Under the pieces are notes generated by a model. It was not told the DNA's origin, ran no database searches, and saw nothing but the letters and a program-made list of their open reading frames with translations. Positions 46,381 to 55,560 of a stretch of 64,000 nucleotides of DNA are shown here, piece by piece. Source of the DNA: ZC4RG20 sp963782445 (lineage in GTDB: Bacteria > Pseudomonadota > Gammaproteobacteria > Steroidobacterales > Rariloculaceae); the NCBI GenBank assembly GCA_963782445.1, contig CAWAJM010000001.1:434001-498000 (forward strand), given 5' to 3'. The position numbers were made by a program, and so were the translations under genes. How positions within the stretch are numbered: the stretch's first letter is position 1; each line of letters starts with the position of its first letter.

Positions 46381-47367
46381 ATGGGCAGCAAATACGCGCT
46401 GCTGCCTTTCCTCCACGGCGTTCTGCGCGAGCTCGACTTCGACTCGGCCATCGACGCCTTCGCGGGCTCAAGCTGTGTGGCCTATCTGCTCAAGGCGATG
46501 GGCAAACGTGTGCTCGCAAACGACTTTTTGAACTTCGGCGCAACGGTCGCCGCGGCGCTCGTCGAAAATCCCGGCCTGCGGCTGTCGGCGGATGCGCTCT
46601 CCGAGCTGCTGCGCCCGGCCCCCGGCAGGGAACGCTTCATCGAGCGCACGTTCGGCGGGATCTTCTTCGCGCCGGCGGATTTGCGCTTTCTGGACCGCGT
46701 GTGCTGGAACCTGCGCGCGCTCGAGCATCGGCACGAGCATGCGCTCGCGCTGGCCGCGCTAATCCGCTCCTGCCTGAAGCGCCAGCCGCGCGGCGTCTTC
46801 ACGGTCGCGGGCAGCCCGGCCCGCTACGATGACGATCGCCGCGATCTGAAGCTGAGCCTCCACGCGCACTTCATCGAGCAGGTCGCCGTTTACAACGCCG
46901 CGAGCTTCGACAACGGCCGGCGGAACCGGGCGCGGCACGGCGATGCGTTCGAGCTCGGCACGGAGACGGCCGACCTCGTCTACCTCGATCCGCCCTACGT
47001 GCCGCGCGCCGACGACAACTGCTACGTCAAGCGCTATCACTTCGTCGAGGGTCTTTCCTGCTATTGGCGCGGCCTCACGATCAGGCACGACACCAAGGTC
47101 CGAAAGATCGAGAAGCGCTTCACGCCGTTCTCGTATCGGCGCACCGCGCTCGCGGCCTTCGACCGGTTGTTCCGCCAATTCGCGGATTCGATCCAAGTCC
47201 TGTCCTACTCGTCGAACGCCTATCCAGCGCTGCCCGTGCTGATCGAGCTCATGGGGCGCTACAAGCGGCGCATCGACGTGCACGAGCGGCCGCATCGGTA
47301 TCACTTCGGCACGCATTCGGCGGCGCGGCGGCGGCAGGTCAGCGAATACCTCATCGTCGGTTGTTGA
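46381..47367 (+). CDS. D12-class (Dam-like) adenine-N6 DNA methyltransferase
   Basis: About 328 residues. The SAM-binding FMGSKYALLPFL (variant of F-x-G-x-K), SAIDAFAGSSCVAYLL and the catalytic LVYLDPPYVPRADDN identify a D12 methylase. The homologous frame extends upstream (RYPRLRFMGSK) but contains no ATG, GTG or TTG before 46381, so the start is uncertain; a rare start near 46299, overlapping the manC-type stop, is possible. No restriction gene is adjacent, so it is either an orphan methylase or a phage-derived one. Confidence 0.85.
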   Translation: MGSKYALLPFLHGVLRELDFDSAIDAFAGSSCVAYLLKAMGKRVLANDFLNFGATVAAALVENPGLRLSADALSELLRPAPGRERFIERTFGGIFFAPADLRFLDRVCWNLRALEHRHEHALALAALIRSCLKRQPRGVFTVAGSPARYDDDRRDLKLSLHAHFIEQVAVYNAASFDNGRRNRARHGDAFELGTETADLVYLDPPYVPRADDNCYVKRYHFVEGLSCYWRGLTIRHDTKVRKIEKRFTPFSYRRTALAAFDRLFRQFADSIQVLSYSSNAYPALPVLIELMGRYKRRIDVHERPHRYHFGTHSAARRRQVSEYLIVGC

Positions 47368-47391
47368 GGGCGGACGGTAGTCAGGGGAGCG

Positions 47392-48016
47392 CTAAGACTC
47401 CGCCTCGTCTGCAGCCGCCGCACCTGGACTGCGCCGCAGCTCCGGTGCGAGCACGTATTCGATGCGCCGGTCGGGCACGAGCCAGAACAGGGCCACGAGC
47501 GTGTAGATGGCCATCGAACGTCCAGCGCGACCAGAAAGCCAGCGGGACGGCGGCCGCGTAGAGCAGGGGGGAGATCTTGCCCTTCCAGTCGCCGCCGACG
47601 GCCTTTTTGAGCAGCGAGTCCGGCCCCTGAGCGGCGATGATCATTTGCTGCAGCACGTAGTACGCGATGGCCGCCAGCAGCAATACGAGACCGTATAGCG
47701 CGACAGGCAGCGGCGCGAAGCGGTTCTCGCCGACCCAGCCCGTCGCGAACGGCAGCAGGGACAGCCAGAAGAGCAGGTGAAGGTTCGCCCAGAGCATGCC
47801 GCCGCGAACGGAGTGCACGGTCTGCAGCATGTGGTGGTGGTTGTTCCAGTAGATGCCGAGATAGAGGAAGCTCAGCACATAACTCAGGAACACGGGGGCC
47901 AGAGGCGCCAGGGCGCCGAGGTCGGCCGCGTGCGGGACCTTGAGCTCCAGCACCATGATCGTGATGAGGATCGCGATGACCCCATCGCTGAAGGCTTCGA
48001 GACGGTTCTTGCTCAC
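47392..48016 (-). pseudogene. TMEM175/DUF1211-family potassium channel-like protein, frameshifted near 47517
   Basis: From GTG 48016: VSKNRLEAFSDGVIAILITIMVLELKVP carries the RxxxFSD signature of TMEM175 channels, followed by several membrane helices (WANLHLLFWLSLLPF, ALYGLVLLLAAIAYYVLQ). After PLAFWSRWT the frame changes. The expected last helix and tail (SMAIYTLVALFWLVPDRRIEYV, ending DEAES) read in the next frame to a stop at 47392. One surplus base in minus-strand gacgttcgatgg restores it, and the span is one base over a multiple of three. Read literally, the product ends in arginine-rich nonsense at 47381. Confidence 0.82.
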
Positions 48017-48146
48017 GCGGCGATGGTAGCAGCGGCGCGAGCCGCCGGCGCGGTCCGTGCGCTGCATCGCAGGGCGCCGCAGGGCTGTTCGCGGAGCCGG
48101 CACGCCGGGGTACAATTGGCCCGATAGTCCCCGGGGGAGACCTGTC

Positions 48147-49199
48147 ATGAAGCTCGAATCGGCAGTCCGCCTGCTGTTGGCCGCCACGCTCGCCGCGGGC
48201 GGCGCGTCAACGGCCTCGGCCCACCATTCCCGCGCGAACTTCGACATGGACTCGACGGTCACGGTCAAGGGCGTCGTCACGGAGTTCAGCTGGCGCAATC
48301 CGCATGCCTATGCCGTCGTCGAGACGACGGATGCCGACGGGACGAGTCACAAGTGGACCTTCGAGCTCAATTCGACGCCGGTCCTGAAGCGTTTCGGCTG
48401 GAACCCCCATACCCTGGCCGTTGGCGACCACGTCGTCGCGCGCGGCAATCCGGACCGGAACAGCAGCCGGCGCTTCGCCTACGCCGAGACGTTCGAGAAG
48501 GACGGCAAGACGATCGTGGCCTGGGGCGGGCCGGCCGTCAAAGGGCCGAAGCTGGCGACGCGAGGCTCGAAGGTTTTCTCGGGCGTATGGCGCATCCGGT
48601 TCGAGGCCGGTTACGACGTGCTGGGGCGCAACCGTCCCGATACGAAGCTCGTCAACACGCTGCCCGTGACCGCGAAGGGGCAGGCCGAGGTCGATGCCTT
48701 CGATCCCGACGATAACCCCGCCTGGTCCTGCGGACCGGTCACGATGCCCGAGCTCGTGGGTTATCCGTATCCGTTCCAGGTCGTGCGCGAGAGCGCAGAC
48801 ACGCTGCGCTTGCGGTACGAGGTCGACAATCTCGTGCGCACCGTGCACTTGAACGAAACGGCGCCGCCTGCGGACGCACCGCGGACGCCGCTCGGCTATT
48901 CGGTCGGCCGCTTCGAGAACGGCGAGCTCGTCATCGAGACCTCGCGCTTTGCGCCCGTGAAGTGGGGCAACGGCCGCGGCGTCGATTCGAGCGAGCGCAA
49001 GTCCACGCTCGAGCGCTACCGGCTCAGCCCGGACGGAAAACAGCTCTCGCTGGATTTCACGATGACGGATCCCGAGTATCTGACGAAGCCTGTATCTGCG
49101 ACGCACACCTACAACTTGCTGGCGAACTACACGCTGCAGGACTACACCTGCGATCCGGCGGACGCGCGTCGGCACCTGACGGCCGGCGAGGGCGGCTAG
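48147..49199 (+). CDS. Exported DUF6152-type hypothetical protein
   Basis: 350 residues from ATG 48147 with GGGGGAGA upstream and a signal peptide (MKLESAVRLLLAATLAAGGASTASA). HHSRANFDMDSTVTVKGVVTEFSWRNPHAYAVV is the conserved histidine-rich start of DUF6152, an OB-fold-like domain of about 110 residues. A less familiar C-terminal domain (CGPVTMPELVGYPYPFQVV, LEIETSRF-like segment LVIETSRFAPVKWGNG) follows. Periplasmic, function unknown. Confidence 0.8.
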   Translation: MKLESAVRLLLAATLAAGGASTASAHHSRANFDMDSTVTVKGVVTEFSWRNPHAYAVVETTDADGTSHKWTFELNSTPVLKRFGWNPHTLAVGDHVVARGNPDRNSSRRFAYAETFEKDGKTIVAWGGPAVKGPKLATRGSKVFSGVWRIRFEAGYDVLGRNRPDTKLVNTLPVTAKGQAEVDAFDPDDNPAWSCGPVTMPELVGYPYPFQVVRESADTLRLRYEVDNLVRTVHLNETAPPADAPRTPLGYSVGRFENGELVIETSRFAPVKWGNGRGVDSSERKSTLERYRLSPDGKQLSLDFTMTDPEYLTKPVSATHTYNLLANYTLQDYTCDPADARRHLTAGEGG

Positions 49200-49277
49200 C
49201 GGGTTGCAACGGTCACTCGACCGCGACGCGCCGCTTTGCCCGGAGGGGGCGGCGCGGCGGGTCTGTGAGGTCGACGG

Positions 49278-49553
49278 CTAGTCGAAGAGCTTGCCGATGA
49301 CGAAGCCGATGCCGAAGGCCGTGAGAATGCTCGCAAAAGGGCGTTCTTCGATCTCCTGGCCCATGCGCTCTTCGTACTCGTGGGCCCGGCTGCGCGCACG
49401 ATCGGCGAACTGACCGGCTTTGTCGTAGGCTTCCTGCCGCTTCGCGTTCCCGAGGTCCTTGAGCGCACGCGCGATAGACGCCACGTCCTTGCGGATCTCG
49501 TCCATGTCGCTCTTGAGCTTGTCGATGTCTCTCGAAATCTCAGTCGTTGCCAT
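49278..49553 (-). CDS. DUF883 (ElaB/YqjD-like) protein
   Basis: 91 residues. A long amphipathic helix (DIDKLKSDMDEIRKDVASIARALKDLG) precedes a short C-terminal hydrophobic segment (SILTAFGIGFVIGKLF) with the GFxxG pattern of the family. Members are inner-membrane-anchored, ribosome-associated and often stationary-phase induced. No such control is visible here. Confidence 0.87.
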   Translation of the reverse strand: MATTEISRDIDKLKSDMDEIRKDVASIARALKDLGNAKRQEAYDKAGQFADRARSRAHEYEERMGQEIEERPFASILTAFGIGFVIGKLFD

Positions 49554-49705
49554 GTTTATTCCTCTTCGTAGTGGGCCTATCGGCGGCGGGAACGTTCCGT
49601 CCTGCGACCTACGATCTTACCCGGCCGTGTGCGGGCGACGCATCCCAGTCCGGGTTAGTCCCTAGCCGGCCGGGCGTCTCCGACGCTGGAGGCTGGGGCG
49701 GGACG

Positions 49706-50791
49706 TCAGCCCGCCGACCGCGTCCCGGCCCGGCGCACCGGGAGCCCGCGCTCGTTCCACCTCATCATGCCCCCGGCGAGGTTCGCGACGCGCTCGAACC
49801 CGGCCTTCTCGAGGATCACGACGGCCTGCGCCGAGCGCCCGCCGGAGCGGCACACGGTCACGGTCGGCCGGTCGCGATCGAGCTCGCCGACGGCTCCGGC
49901 CAGCCTGCTGAGCGGCAGGAGCTGCGCGCCCTCGATGTGCCCAAGTTCACCGTCGTACTCGGCTGGCTCGCGGACGTCCACGATCTGCAGTTCCCGCGCG
50001 TGGTCGGCGACCCAGTCCGGATCGATCTCGTCGATGCCGGCGTACGTGTAACGCAGCGGGGCCCAGTTCGGCTTGTTCTCGGCGGCGGCGGAGTCGAGTT
50101 GGCCGCAATGCAGGTTTGCAGGCACGGCGACCTCGATCTGTTTGGGATGCGGCAGCCCGAGGTTCTGCATATAGCCGACAAAGTCGTCCTCGCTGCGCTC
50201 GCCGCCGATCCGCGGGTTGTAGCGCTTCTCCTCGCCCACGCTGCTCGCCGTGAGGCCCCGGTAGTCATGGGCGGGATAGATGACGCAAGCATCCGGCAGC
50301 GTAAAGATCTTGTCCTTGATGGAGCGGTACAGGACGTGGGCGTCGCCCTGTTGAAAGTCGGTACGGCCGGCGCCGCGGATCAGCAGCGCGTCACCCGTGA
50401 ACGCCATGGTCGCGTCGTCGAGCACATAGGTCATGCAGCCGTTCGTATGGCCGGGCGTCGCGCGGGCCACGAGATGGCGCCGTCCGAAACGGACAACGTC
50501 GCCGTCCTCGAGCGCGAGATCCATCCCGGTGGCGCCCGAGTGGGCCGCCACGGCGATGCGGCTGCCGGTGAGCTGCTTGAGCAGTGCAGCGCCGGTCACG
50601 TGGTCGGCATGAACATGCGTGTCGAGCGTGTAGAGCAGGTGCAGATCGAGCTCGTGAACGAGCGCCGAATCGCGCCGGGCCTGCTCGAAGACGGGATCGA
50701 TGATCACGGCCTCGCGGCTCTGCGGATCGGCGAGCAGGTAAGTGTAGGTCGAGGATCGCGGGTCGTGCAGCTGCCTGAAGACGAGGTCCAT
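49706..50791 (-). CDS. Metallo-beta-lactamase-fold persulfide dioxygenase-rhodanese fusion
   Basis: 361 residues. The N-terminal 240 residues are an ETHE1-like MBL domain (DTHVHADHVTG, ATPGHTNGCMTYVL, FTGDALLIRGAGRTDFQQGD, VIYPAHDYRG). The C-terminal rhodanese has its cysteine in VTVCRSGGRSAQA. Such fusions oxidise glutathione persulfide and exchange sulfur with the rhodanese site in sulfide detoxification. CGGAGGAGCC is a strong ribosome-binding site. A 15-base palindrome at 50812-50826 lies in the leader. Confidence 0.9.
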   Translation of the reverse strand: MDLVFRQLHDPRSSTYTYLLADPQSREAVIIDPVFEQARRDSALVHELDLHLLYTLDTHVHADHVTGAALLKQLTGSRIAVAAHSGATGMDLALEDGDVVRFGRRHLVARATPGHTNGCMTYVLDDATMAFTGDALLIRGAGRTDFQQGDAHVLYRSIKDKIFTLPDACVIYPAHDYRGLTASSVGEEKRYNPRIGGERSEDDFVGYMQNLGLPHPKQIEVAVPANLHCGQLDSAAAENKPNWAPLRYTYAGIDEIDPDWVADHARELQIVDVREPAEYDGELGHIEGAQLLPLSRLAGAVGELDRDRPTVTVCRSGGRSAQAVVILEKAGFERVANLAGGMMRWNERGLPVRRAGTRSAG

Positions 50792-51150
50792 GATTGCGGC
50801 TCCTCCGAATGAATGCGGTTCGCATTGCGTCCCCTGCTCACGATGCCGCTGCAGCAGCCCGGGAGCAAGGCCTGTGGCGCCGCAGGGGGAGGCCCGCGAC
50901 AGCCGTCTACAAATCCTGGAATCCGGCCGGCCGCCTGAAAATACGGGGGAACCGAAACGTCTGCGCCCTGTCGTATCGCCTCGACGGCCGGCATGAAACG
51001 TGCTCGCGGCCGGTATCGAACCGGAAACCCGACTCCAGGCGGCCTCGACCGCATGATCTCAACGCTTCCGCTCCGCCTGAGCGGGGCGGACCACGCGGCG
51101 CTGCCGCGTCGGGCCCGTGCCCGGCCGCGGGGCTGCGCCCAAGGCGCACA
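50792..51150. other. 359-base divergent intergenic region
   Basis: Between the MBL-rhodanese gene and the ABC transporter remnant. It holds two short palindromes, AATGCG-GTT-CGCATT (50812-50826) and TGCGCC-CAA-GGCGCA (51134-51148), the latter directly before the ABC GTG start. I see no gene in it. Confidence 0.6.
50812..50826. promoter_or_regulatory. Palindrome, candidate operator of MBL-rhodanese gene
   Basis: AATGCGGTTCGCATT, perfect 6-base arms around GTT, 21 bases before the MBL-rhodanese ATG. It could be a repressor site for sulfide-responsive control; no regulator gene is adjacent. Confidence 0.3.
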
Positions 51151-52617
51151 GTGAAGTCAAAATCCCAAGACGGAGTCCTGCTTACGCTCGCACTGAAGGC
51201 GTGGGCATTTCACGCGCGTGTGCTCGCGGCCGTCGTGCTGCTCGTCGTCGCCAAGATCGCCGCGGTCTGGGTGCCGCTGTTGCTCAAGCGCGTCGTGGAC
51301 GCGCTGAGCCGGCCCGAGGAGCTGGCGGCGCTGCCCGTTCTGCTGCTCGTCGGCTACGCGGCGCTGCGATTTTCGACGACGCTGTTCAGCGAAACGCGCG
51401 ACCTGATCTTCGCGCGCGTGACCCAGAGCACAGTGGCCGATTATGCGCTCACCGTGTTTCGGCACCTGCATTCGCTCGGCGCCAAGTTTCACGCGAATCG
51501 AGCGACGGGCGCCGTGACGCGCGACGTCGAGCGCGGCACGGCCGCCATCGGTTTCCTGCTCGGCGTAGCGCTTTTCACGATCGTGCCGACGATCGTCGAG
51601 ATCGCGATCGTCGTCGGCATCATGGTCCGCGGCTACGAGCCCGGCTTCGCGCTCATCATCGCCGCGACCTTCGTCGTCTACTCGTCCTTCACCGTCGTGT
51701 TCACGCGGCGCCGGGCCATCCGTCAGCGCGCGGGCCGGGTCTCGATCGACGGCCGGGATATTCACGACTATGCACCCGACAGCGTGCGGCGCTGGATCGG
51801 CATCGTCCTCCAGGACACGAGCCTGTTCAACGAGACGATCGCCTACAACATCGCCTACGGCCGCAGCGGTGCGACGCACGAGGAGGTCGTCGCCGCGGCC
51901 AAGGCGGCAAACGTGCACGACTTCATCAGCGCGTTGCCCGCGCGATACGAGACGTTGGTCGGCGAGCGCGGGCTCAAGCTCTCCGGCGGGGAGAAGCAGC
52001 GCATCGCGATTGCGCGGGCGATTCTGAAGAACCCGCCGATCCTCGTGCTCGACGAGGCCACCTCGGCGCTCGACATGCGTGCCGAGCGCGCGATTCAGAC
52101 CGCGCTCGAACGCCTGGCCGAGCGGCGCACGACGCTGATCATCGCTCATCGCCTCGCGACCGTCGTCAACGCCGACGAGATCCTCGTGCTCGAGGCCGGC
52201 CGCATCGTCGAGCGCGGCAGCCACGCGGATCTGCTCGAAGCCGACGGGCCGAGGCGCCGGAAGTTGATCGGCCCATGGAGCTGCGTGCGATTGCGCACGT
52301 CCTCGAGGATCATCATGGCCGGCTCGCGATCGAGCCATCGACAGGCGGCGGCACGAGCTACACGGCGGCGCTGCCCGTCAGGGCCGTCTCCGCCCCGGAG
52401 GCGGCTGAGATGCCCCAGCGGGCCCTGGCGGCCGTCGACGAGGGCTTTTCGCTCGCCGGCGGCCGCCTGCTCGTCGTCGACGACGACGAGGACGCGCGCG
52501 AGTCGTTGGCCCGGCTGCCCGAGACCCATCGTGCCGAGGTCGACGCCTTCGGCAACGCGCGGGCCGCCTACGAGCATCTGCGCCGGGCCTCTCGAGAGGG
52601 CTGGCCCGACCTCATGA
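51151..52617 (+). pseudogene. ATM1-type ABC exporter with internal deletion removing Walker A
   Basis: From GTG 51151 the first about 195 residues are an ATM1/heavy-metal-type membrane domain (KIAAVWVPLLLKRVVDAL, HLHSLGAKFHANRATGAVTRDVERG). At about 51735-51745, after TRRRAIRQRAG, the frame passes straight into late nucleotide-binding sequence (RVSIDGRDIHDYAPDSVRRWIGIV). The rest of the membrane domain, the Walker A loop and the start of the ATPase are missing. LKLSGGEKQRIAIARAIL, LVLDEATSALD and the H-loop remain. Homology ends near 52245 and the last 120 residues are out-of-frame reading of the next remnant. It cannot be a working transporter as read; a misassembly is possible. Confidence 0.8.
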
Positions 52618-53126
52618 TCTGCGATATCGGCTTGCCGGACGAAGATGGCTATACGCTGCTGCGCCGCGTCCGCTCGCTCGAGGGCGAGCGGCGCGTCGCC
52701 TTGGCCGAGCGCATGCCCGCCATCGCGCTGACGGGCTTTGCGCGGTCCGAGGACCGCGTGCGGGCTCTGGTGGCGGGCTTCCAGGCGCACCTTGCCAAGC
52801 CCGCGCGGCCCGAGGAGTTGCTCGCCGCGATTCAGCGTCTGCTCGGAACGGGCGGCGGTGCGGCGCTGCGCGTGAAGAAAGGCCGAACCGGGGCCTCCGT
52901 GCGTGGCGCCGCGGCCAAGCGGCCGCGACGGCCGCCGGATTCAGCGCCTTCTCAGGGCCGCTGCAACGTCAGCAGTCCGAGTGCCGCGAGAATCATGACC
53001 ATGCCGATGCTTTCCGACAGATCCGGCCGCTCGCCGAGCTGCAGCCAAGCCGCGATGACGCCGACGATCGGGACGACGAGCGAGCTGAGTCCGCTCAGGG
53101 TCGCGGGCAGCCGCTGCAGGATGTAG
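52275..53126 (+). pseudogene. Hybrid histidine kinase remnant: end of ATPase domain plus receiver domain
   Basis: The frame starts inside a HATPase domain (LRAIAHVLEDHHGRLAIEPSTGGGTSYTAALP) with no dimerisation domain, N and G1 boxes upstream. A receiver domain follows: LLVVDDDEDARESL (acidic pocket), Asp117 in LMICDIGLPDEDGY, and FQAHLAKPARPEELL with the conserved lysine. The tail after QRLLG is non-conserved and runs 175 bases into the convergent EamA gene. The receiver domain could still fold; a translation start is not evident beyond the chance ATG 52275. Confidence 0.7.
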
Positions 53127-53842
53127 AGCCACAGCAACGTCGCGACGGCCGTGCCCCCGAGGCCGTTGTAGACGAGGGTCCCGACAAAATAACCGTTCCA
53201 GTCGATGGCTCGCTCGTGGATGAGCAGGCCGGCCGGGACGAGCGGGATCAGCCCGAACACCATTTGCCAGGCGGTCAGCGACAGCAGCTCCGACCGCCCG
53301 TGCACGGGAATCTTCTTGGCCACGATGACGCTGAGACCCCAGGATACGCCGGCTCCGAGGGCTACGAGACTGCTCGTGAGGCTCGCTTCGCTGTTCCAAA
53401 GCTCGAGCACGAGCACGAGCCCGGCAAGCGCCAGCCCGACGGCCGGCCACTGGCGGCCGTGCAGGCGCTCGCCGAGGAACGGCCAGCCGAGCACGATGAC
53501 CCAGAACGGCATCGTGTAGGAGAGCACGGCGGTTTTGCCGGCGGCCCCGGCCGCGAGCGACCACGAGATCATGCCGATGAACCCCGTCGTCTGGAACAGG
53601 CCGAGCAGGGCCGTTTTGACCGGATAGCGCGGCCGGAGCGGAATGCGCAGCACGAGCAGCAGGGCGACCATGAGCAGCGCCCCCAAGCCGACGCGCAGCA
53701 TGGCGAACTCGACGGGGCCGCTGTAGCGCAGCGCCACCTTCATGACCACCCAGTTGTAGCCCCAGATCAGGGCCAGCAGCGCGAAGGCCGTGAGCGGCCC
53801 GGCGTTGGACGGGCGGGGTGCGCCGGACGAAGGCTCGGACAT
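52952..53842 (-). CDS. EamA/DMT-family transporter
   Basis: 296 residues with about ten hydrophobic helices in two EamA repeats. ALLALIWGYNWVVMKVALRYSGPVEFAMLR opens the first and LGAGVSWGLSVIVAKKI the second; the end has LSSLVVPIVGVIAAWLQLGE. Inner-membrane drug/metabolite exporter, substrate unknown. 30 bases from the TfoX-like gene on the same strand. Confidence 0.88.
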   Translation of the reverse strand: MSEPSSGAPRPSNAGPLTAFALLALIWGYNWVVMKVALRYSGPVEFAMLRVGLGALLMVALLLVLRIPLRPRYPVKTALLGLFQTTGFIGMISWSLAAGAAGKTAVLSYTMPFWVIVLGWPFLGERLHGRQWPAVGLALAGLVLVLELWNSEASLTSSLVALGAGVSWGLSVIVAKKIPVHGRSELLSLTAWQMVFGLIPLVPAGLLIHERAIDWNGYFVGTLVYNGLGGTAVATLLWLYILQRLPATLSGLSSLVVPIVGVIAAWLQLGERPDLSESIGMVMILAALGLLTLQRP

Positions 53843-53872
53843 GCCGGTTGGCCGACTGGGGCGGGGCCGGCG

Positions 53873-54217
53873 CTAGCGGCGCGCGGGCGCGCGGCGCCGG
53901 GTCAGCCGGGCGACGCGGACGGCTTCGCGCGCCCAGGCGCAGAGCATGTCCGCATCTTCGAGCACTTCGACGGGGACTTCGAAGTAGCCGCGCATGGGAC
54001 GCTGCTCGTCGAAAGGACTGAACGGCGCCATGCCGCCACTCACATAGCTCGGCCGCGTCGATTCGTCGACCTTGAAGTAGAGACGGTCGTCGTGAACGAT
54101 CGCGAAGAAATCCTCGCCCGCGTAGATGCCGATGCCGCCGAACATTCGCTTGGACACCGTCGGCAGACCCTCCAGCTGCTCGAGCACGAAAGCATGGAAA
54201 TCGGCCGAGACCGTCAT
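53873..54217 (-). CDS. TfoX/Sxy N-terminal domain protein
   Basis: 114 residues: GLPTVSKRMFGGIGIYAGEDFFAIVHDDRLYFKVDE is the TfoX_N signature, and GYFEVPVEVLEDADMLCAWAREAVRVA its end. It lacks the C-terminal TfoX domain of competence regulators. Stand-alone forms are common and of unclear function. Convergence with or divergence from competence genes is not seen here. Confidence 0.85.
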   Translation of the reverse strand: MTVSADFHAFVLEQLEGLPTVSKRMFGGIGIYAGEDFFAIVHDDRLYFKVDESTRPSYVSGGMAPFSPFDEQRPMRGYFEVPVEVLEDADMLCAWAREAVRVARLTRRRAPARR

Positions 54218-54420
54218 CGGGTTCGCTGCGGCAGGGCCGCGGGCAATCGCTCAGCGTGCATCGGGCAATGATAACGCGCATGTCGTGCGTGGAGGCGCAT
54301 CGTTCCCTTCGCCGGTGCGGCCGGCCGGCGCCGGAGCCCCGGTTCGCGCTCGCGGCCCGCCCCCGGCGCGGTGTACTCTGGAAGGCTACATCGACGCGAG
54401 CCTCCAGGAGCAGAACAAAG

Positions 54421-55377
54421 ATGGAGTACAGAACTCTCGGCAGATCCGGCCTCAAGGTCTCGGCCGTCGGCCTCGGCTGCAATAATTTCGGCCGGCGCTG
54501 CGATGCCGCGGAGACGAAGGCCGTCGTCGACCGCGCCCTCGATCTCGGCATCACGCTTTTCGACACGGCCGATATCTACGGCGAGGGCCGCTCCGAGGAA
54601 TTGCTCGGCAAGGCGCTCGGTGCGCGGCGGAACAACGTCGTCGTTGCCACCAAATTCGGCATTCCCATGGGTCGAGGCGAGTACATGCGCGGGGCCTCGC
54701 GTCGATATGTGCGCGGCGCCGTCGAGGCGAGCCTCGCACGGCTCGGCACGGACTGGATCGACCTGTACCAGGTCCATTTCCCGGATCCGGCAACGCCGCT
54801 CGAGGAGACGGTCTCCGTGCTCGACGATCTCGTGCGCGAGGGCAAGATCCGCTACGCCGGCTGTTCGAACTACGCGGGCTGGCAGCTCGTCGATTCGCTC
54901 TGGATCGCCAAGACGCGCGGCATGGAGCCCTTCGTCTCGGCGCAGAACCACTACAATCTGCTCGAGCGCTCGATCGAGCGCGACCTCGTGCCGGCCGCGG
55001 CGGCTCACGCTGTCGGCATCCTGCCTTACTTTCCGCTCGCGAGCGGCTTTCTGACGGGCAAGTATCGTCGCGGCCAAACGCCGTCGAGCGATACGCGAAT
55101 CGGCAGCAGCGACGCGTTCAAGAACCTGCTCAGCGACGCCAACTTCGACAAGATCGAAGCGTTGACGGCGTTCGCCGCGGAACGGGGCAAAACCCTGCTC
55201 GACCTGGCCTTCGGCTGGCTGCTCGCGCAGCCGACGGTCGCAAGCGTGATCGCCGGCGCGACGCGGCCGGAGCAGATCGACGGCAATGTCGCGGCCGGAG
55301 GCTGGACGATGACGCAGGAGGATGCCCGGGCCGCGGGCGAGATCACAGTGCCGACGCCGGCGAATCCATTCGGGTGA
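54421..55377 (+). CDS. Aldo/keto reductase
   Basis: 318 residues from ATG 54421 (MEYRTLGRSGLKVSAVGLGCNNFG). Catalytic tetrad regions: FDTADIYGEG (Asp, Tyr), VVATKFG (Lys) and LYQVHFPD (His). NADPH-binding end is VASVIAGATRPEQIDGNV. Subfamily resembles YajO/IolS-type reductases. Substrate unknown; no operon partner. Confidence 0.9.
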   Translation: MEYRTLGRSGLKVSAVGLGCNNFGRRCDAAETKAVVDRALDLGITLFDTADIYGEGRSEELLGKALGARRNNVVVATKFGIPMGRGEYMRGASRRYVRGAVEASLARLGTDWIDLYQVHFPDPATPLEETVSVLDDLVREGKIRYAGCSNYAGWQLVDSLWIAKTRGMEPFVSAQNHYNLLERSIERDLVPAAAAHAVGILPYFPLASGFLTGKYRRGQTPSSDTRIGSSDAFKNLLSDANFDKIEALTAFAAERGKTLLDLAFGWLLAQPTVASVIAGATRPEQIDGNVAAGGWTMTQEDARAAGEITVPTPANPFG

Positions 55378-55446
55378 CGATACGCGGCGCTGCGGCGTCG
55401 GGCGTCGGACAGGGGTCCGAAGGCCGATGCCGCCGCCTGCCGGGCT

Positions 55447-55452
55447 TATAAT
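55447..55452 (+). promoter_or_regulatory. Consensus -10 hexamer upstream of uvrA
   Basis: TATAAT 109 bases before the uvrA start, in an otherwise GC-rich 183-base gap. No good -35 is present and no LexA box (CTGT-N8-ACAG) was seen. Confidence 0.35.
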
Positions 55453-55560
55453 ACGTTCCGGGCGGTCCGGCCCATGGCGGGCGGAGCGATCGGGACGTAG
55501 AGCGCGCGAGCGGGACCCGGATCGAACCCTCGCGCGACGACTGACGAGCTTACTGGGTAC

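Noticed and set aside
55508..55530. Minus-strand GGGTTCGATCC resembling a tRNA T-loop
   Set aside because: The flanking bases do not form a T-stem, and no D-arm, anticodon arm or acceptor partner is found.
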